Below, in pieces: positions 60,208 through 64,000 of a stretch of DNA of 64,000 bases; position 1 is the stretch's first letter; each line of letters starts with the position of its first letter. The notes below the pieces were generated by a model, which ran no database searches, was not told the origin of the DNA, and was given only the letters and a program-made list of their open reading frames with translations. This stretch comes from Larimichthys crocea (lineage: Eukaryota > Chordata > Actinopteri > Sciaenidae): positions 29,194,806 through 29,258,805 of the forward strand of contig NC_040011.1 of NCBI RefSeq assembly GCF_000972845.2, given 5' to 3'. A program made the translations under genes and the position numbers.

Positions 60208-61452
60208 CGCACGTGTGTCTCATTCTTCTCTGGTCCAGCTATGGCTGAATTACCACATTTGTTTTGTGCTGAAAAAGAAACAATTATTATAATATGACCA
60301 TTAAGGTATTCAGCATTACAAATTAGCTTTATTATAGTAATGGTACACAAGAAAGCTTGACACACAGTGGGTGTGCTCGGTAATAGATAAGACCACACCG
60401 ACCTTGAGTAGTCTTTTCAGTTCTATGTATACTCTGCACCTCTTTGGGGGCAATGTTAAAGACTTTGGCTCATTGTCATTACAGAGGGGAAAATGTTTGG
60501 GGGATCATCTACATCTCTGATTTAATGATGCATAGTGAAATCTTATGAGAGTCACTTATGTCCCATAAAATCCCTGGACAAAGCTGTAAAATCAATGACC
60601 TGTTTTGTTACTTAATGAGTAGCTCAACTGTGGAAAGGTTGGACTCCTCTGATTTTTTGCCCCACCTCTTAAAGTATAAACTTGACAAAAATACATTTCC
60701 ATTATTTGTGTTTTTGTCTGCATGTTTTCCCTTTAATGAAAGGTAAAAGGTAAATTGTAGTCTAAGTTTGCTCGATTGCAAACCTTTCCATTTCCATTTC
60801 CCCTATTATAAACTCTGTACAAGTTGGGATATTTTGCTGGCCATTGTACTACAGTACTGTGGATGTCTCCCATAATATTGTACCTGCTAATCTCAGTGGG
60901 GTATTAAAACTGGAATGATTGGTATGCAGCTTTAATGTGGGAGAGTTAAGAGTTAGGGGTGAGAGAAAGGATATAAAACCAACCAGGGGAAAAATTAATA
61001 TGAGGCAAGGTAGTGGAACTGATAGTATTCTGTAATGTGTTGGCACTGAGATTGGAGAAAAAAAAGAAGTCACCAAATATGAAGTGATGAAAGTTTGTGG
61101 ATTGTTTGGACCATTTTCTTATAACACAACAGACAAAGCTGTGAAGCTAACTGTAAGAGAACCTTTAAACCCTTAAACTGTTTGATGATATTCAGCGAGT
61201 CTGTTTTCTGAGAATACTGAGAATACAGTGAATTAAATTGTTTTCTCTTGTCCTAGTTTCGAACTTTCCCAGTGAAAGCACAGGTCTATAGTGAAGATGT
61301 AGATCCAGGTGAGGAGTGATTATGTATTCTGCCCCATCCTTGTAAATCCATAATCATTAACATCTGCTCTAGCTTTCTTTATTGAACTATTTTGCCCATG
61401 TGTGGTCCACTTATCCTTGTTAACGCCACTTTAGCCAACTCAGCACATAGAT

Positions 61453-61516
61453 CGAAGGAGAGATAGAAAGGAAAAGAAGGAGAGACAAACAGAGGAAAGA
61501 AGGGGGGACAGGAGGG
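61453..61516. repeat. Polypurine tract
   Basis: About 60 bp almost entirely A and G, with GGAGAGA and GAAAGAAG-type degenerate units and a G6 run. Confidence 0.7.
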
Positions 61517-62661
61517 CACCTTTTGGAAGATAAAATAAAGAACTCTAAATAACTGGCTCTATTTTAAGCTTTTAGGTCCAGGCATGCTTGCTACAATCAC
61601 GGCTTACTTGCCTGTATTTTGTCACAGGAAGTAATTCCTTAGCCTACTGTATTTTGACCCATGGATTTGCTGTCTGGTTGCAGGATGTCTTGAAATAATA
61701 TCTATAATTGCCTCTCTACAATATTGATTCAGACAAGGATAAAATAAGAGCACAGCATGTATATTGAGAATTTGTTGACTGCTGAAATTAAAAACTCATT
61801 AGAAATCCTATTGACCTTGTTCCTATGATAAGTTTACGGTAAAGCCAGCTATTGGAGTGAAATACATGAACTGCTACGCTGATTTAGTGTTAGTACTAGT
61901 AATAGCAACAGCAGCAGCAACTGTGGTACTAGTAGTATAGTGTTATTTAAGGCCTTCTGAAAGCACAGTGGGACACTGGACACACATTTGTCAAATCACA
62001 AACTGGCCTGTATGATCAAGTGATATCAAGTGACACTAAACATCAATAAACCAAGGTCCTGTCAATATCCTGCACAGGAGGCGTGTTTTAGTTTCTGGCA
62101 GCAAAAATCTCCTAAAAATTGCCTTCATATGCAATTATTTTGCACAAGCAATTACACTTTTAGGCCCTTTTGCCAACTTGATTAAGTTTTGTGTGAATGC
62201 AAGTAACATTGTGTCTGAAAGGTGCAGATAATTCTGTTGGTGTATTTGCCTTCAACATCTGTGTCCCCTCACAGTCAGAACTGATATATTTGTTGTTTGT
62301 CCATGACCCTAAACTTTGTCCAACCTTGACCAACCTAACCTTTTGTAGTTGCACTCACAGATACTAAAGTAATAACCAGCTGAACAATAATAGTAATAAA
62401 CCAAATAAATAAATACAAAAATAATGGCAGTGAATGTTTTGCCTGATTTGGATAGTTAGATAAATAACAATAGGCTTTAATTATGTTGGTGGATTTAGTC
62501 TTCCCAATATGTTGCAATTGCATGTATATATACAGTTATTTAAATAAGCTATGGGTTGTTTAGTAGGTTGGTAACTGTGAGAAATATCTTCTTATTAAGT
62601 CTTGAACGACATAATTAGAAAAAAAAAATGATGGTGACCTTTGCGATGTACAGAGCAAAAC

Positions 62662-62689
62662 ACTTTGATGTTGCTACTTTGATGTTGCT
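62662..62689. repeat. 14-bp tandem duplication
   Basis: ACTTTGATGTTGCT occurs twice in perfect tandem, probably a recent slippage event. Confidence 0.9.
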
Positions 62690-64000
62690 ATGAATGCTGG
62701 ATGACAACTTTTGCCCATCAAGAAGACTGAGATAGAAAAACTGCAAATGTTTTATTTAACGTTATAACTCAATTTAGCTACATTTATTACCACGTTGCTG
62801 TTAGAGTCAATAACTGCAGGAGAAAAAAAAAAAAAACACCAGTTCCGATCTTAGATTCACAAAGAGACAACAGCTCTGCAACTGCTGCAACTTAAGGACA
62901 AACAGTAATGAAGTTAAATTCACTACTGCTGAGAACTGTAATATGCATTGAAGCTCAGTTACTGTGAAAGGCAATAGACACTGACATTATTTTGGGCACA
63001 AATATTATCCTTAAATACTTATGTGTTGTTTTTTTTAACTGATTCTTTCTAAACAACTTGCTATTCATGAAGCATTCAGGAATGTCAAATGCCTAATTTT
63101 CTTCAGGGTAGTACATTTCTTGCAACAAAACAAAACAAAAAAAAAACAGTTTGACACTTCAGAACAGCACATGTGAAAGCCTGATCTGACAACAAGCTGA
63201 CTTGCTTCTGTGATTTATTGTGGATAGAGCAAAGCGAAACACTTATGTATCAAAGAAAAAAAGTCACAATCGATCACTGTTTTTTTTAGATATAAGAATG
63301 ACTTGCCGAGAAAATAATATTATTCATCCATTGCAATCATATTTAGAGTTGCAACCCAGGATATATATCACAATATTCTTGAACGGACAAATATGTTACA
63401 CAATTCAGCCTAGAAGGCTATTTCAGAATCCTTGCACTTTTGTCTACACTCCTCTTAAATTGCTTCCAAATTCACAAAAAAACAAGCTTTGAGCAAAACA
63501 CATGAGAGTGGGTCCTCTTTTCAGTAGCCCTCTTCTGCCTCTCTCTCTGACTGTCTCTCTCACTCTTTCTAGCAGGTGATCAGGGCCATAACTAGAATAT
63601 TATTTACTGGATTGGCAATGTTAAAGTTAATGTTGCAAAAATTCCCTTTCTACAGTCGGATTCCGGCTCTAATGAGGCTTTACTGATACCGCGTTGATGG
63701 CTCTGCAGAGGAGACGGGTGCTTCTGGAGGAATGTCAAACACCTACCTCTACATTCTTGTGTACCATCATTAGGGTCATTTCGTATTTCCATCGTATTGC
63801 ACACCAGAAACCAGAAAGAAGCCCGTGAAAAATCACCTTGTGCTTTTGCACGTGTATGGGACTCAAAGTGTATTTGCATGTTGGAGAGGCAAAGTGCAGG
63901 CTGTATCTGACTTTTGAGCTCTTAGTGCACATACATGTATTGATTTTAAAGTAATTTCAGTGATCAGAGTCACTCACGGAGCAGCATTACGTACCATGGA

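Larger units (their letters stand above)
60208..64000. other. Non-coding stretch to the window end
   Basis: Frames reach 99 codons and none is recognised. It holds a polypurine tract (61,453-61,516), a perfect 14-bp tandem duplication ACTTTGATGTTGCT (62,662-62,689), A14 (62,823-62,836), and a pyrimidine tract ending in TAG/CAG (63,531-63,575) that resembles a splice acceptor. The terminal segment (63,600-64,000) is more balanced in composition and might hold a conserved element. No mobile element or exon can be supported. Confidence 0.5.

Noticed and set aside
60845..60860. ACAGTACTGTG similarity to the miR-101 seed region
   Set aside because: The match stops after about 12 nt, and there is no hairpin with the expected opposite arm.

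Overview
The window looks like 64 kb of non-coding DNA from a vertebrate nuclear genome, most likely a spiny-rayed teleost fish. It is AT-rich and CpG-poor, with many homopolymer tracts and microsatellites. No open frame exceeds 162 codons, and none of the longer frames resembles a known protein. No operons, ribosome-binding sites, CRISPR arrays, rRNAs or tRNA genes were seen. The fish assignment rests on repeats: a tRNA-headed element with the teleost TGCATGTTCTCCCC / CACAGTCCAAAaACATGC tail, a LINE-type 3' tail (TTTATTGGGATCCCCATTAG on the + strand), and two hAT DNA transposons of fish-like type. It is an inference, not a database result.

Layout. Positions 1-37,900 hold simple repeats, a somewhat GC-richer block (15.26-16.2 kb), a CpG-enriched patch (19.68-20.07 kb), a long TA tract (21.3 kb) and a GAAA/GT simple-sequence cluster (26.8-27.2 kb), but no transposon I can name. 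All the recognisable mobile elements lie between 37.9 and 53.7 kb. They are a minus-strand LINE 3' tail (37.90-38.09 kb), a decayed SINE-like copy (43.14-43.45 kb), a 448-bp hAT element (44,665-45,112) and a 963-bp hAT element (52,707-53,669). Both hAT copies have perfect 8-bp target-site duplications, and each keeps a fragment of its own transposase: the C-terminal dimerisation tail in the first, the start codon and first half of a BED zinc finger in the second. The last 10 kb are again plain non-coding DNA with GATA, GA, TA and poly-G repeats.

How it fits together. With no exon identified, the window is best read as a gene desert or the inside of a very long intron, possibly with distal regulatory elements. 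I give only weak candidates for those, because conservation cannot be judged from one sequence. The most unusual unexplained structure is a near-perfect 69-nt hairpin at 39,087-39,155 (29 of 31 positions paired, 5-nt loop), which could be a microRNA-like precursor or a palindromic mini-transposon. I found no convincing evidence of a new multi-gene biological system.
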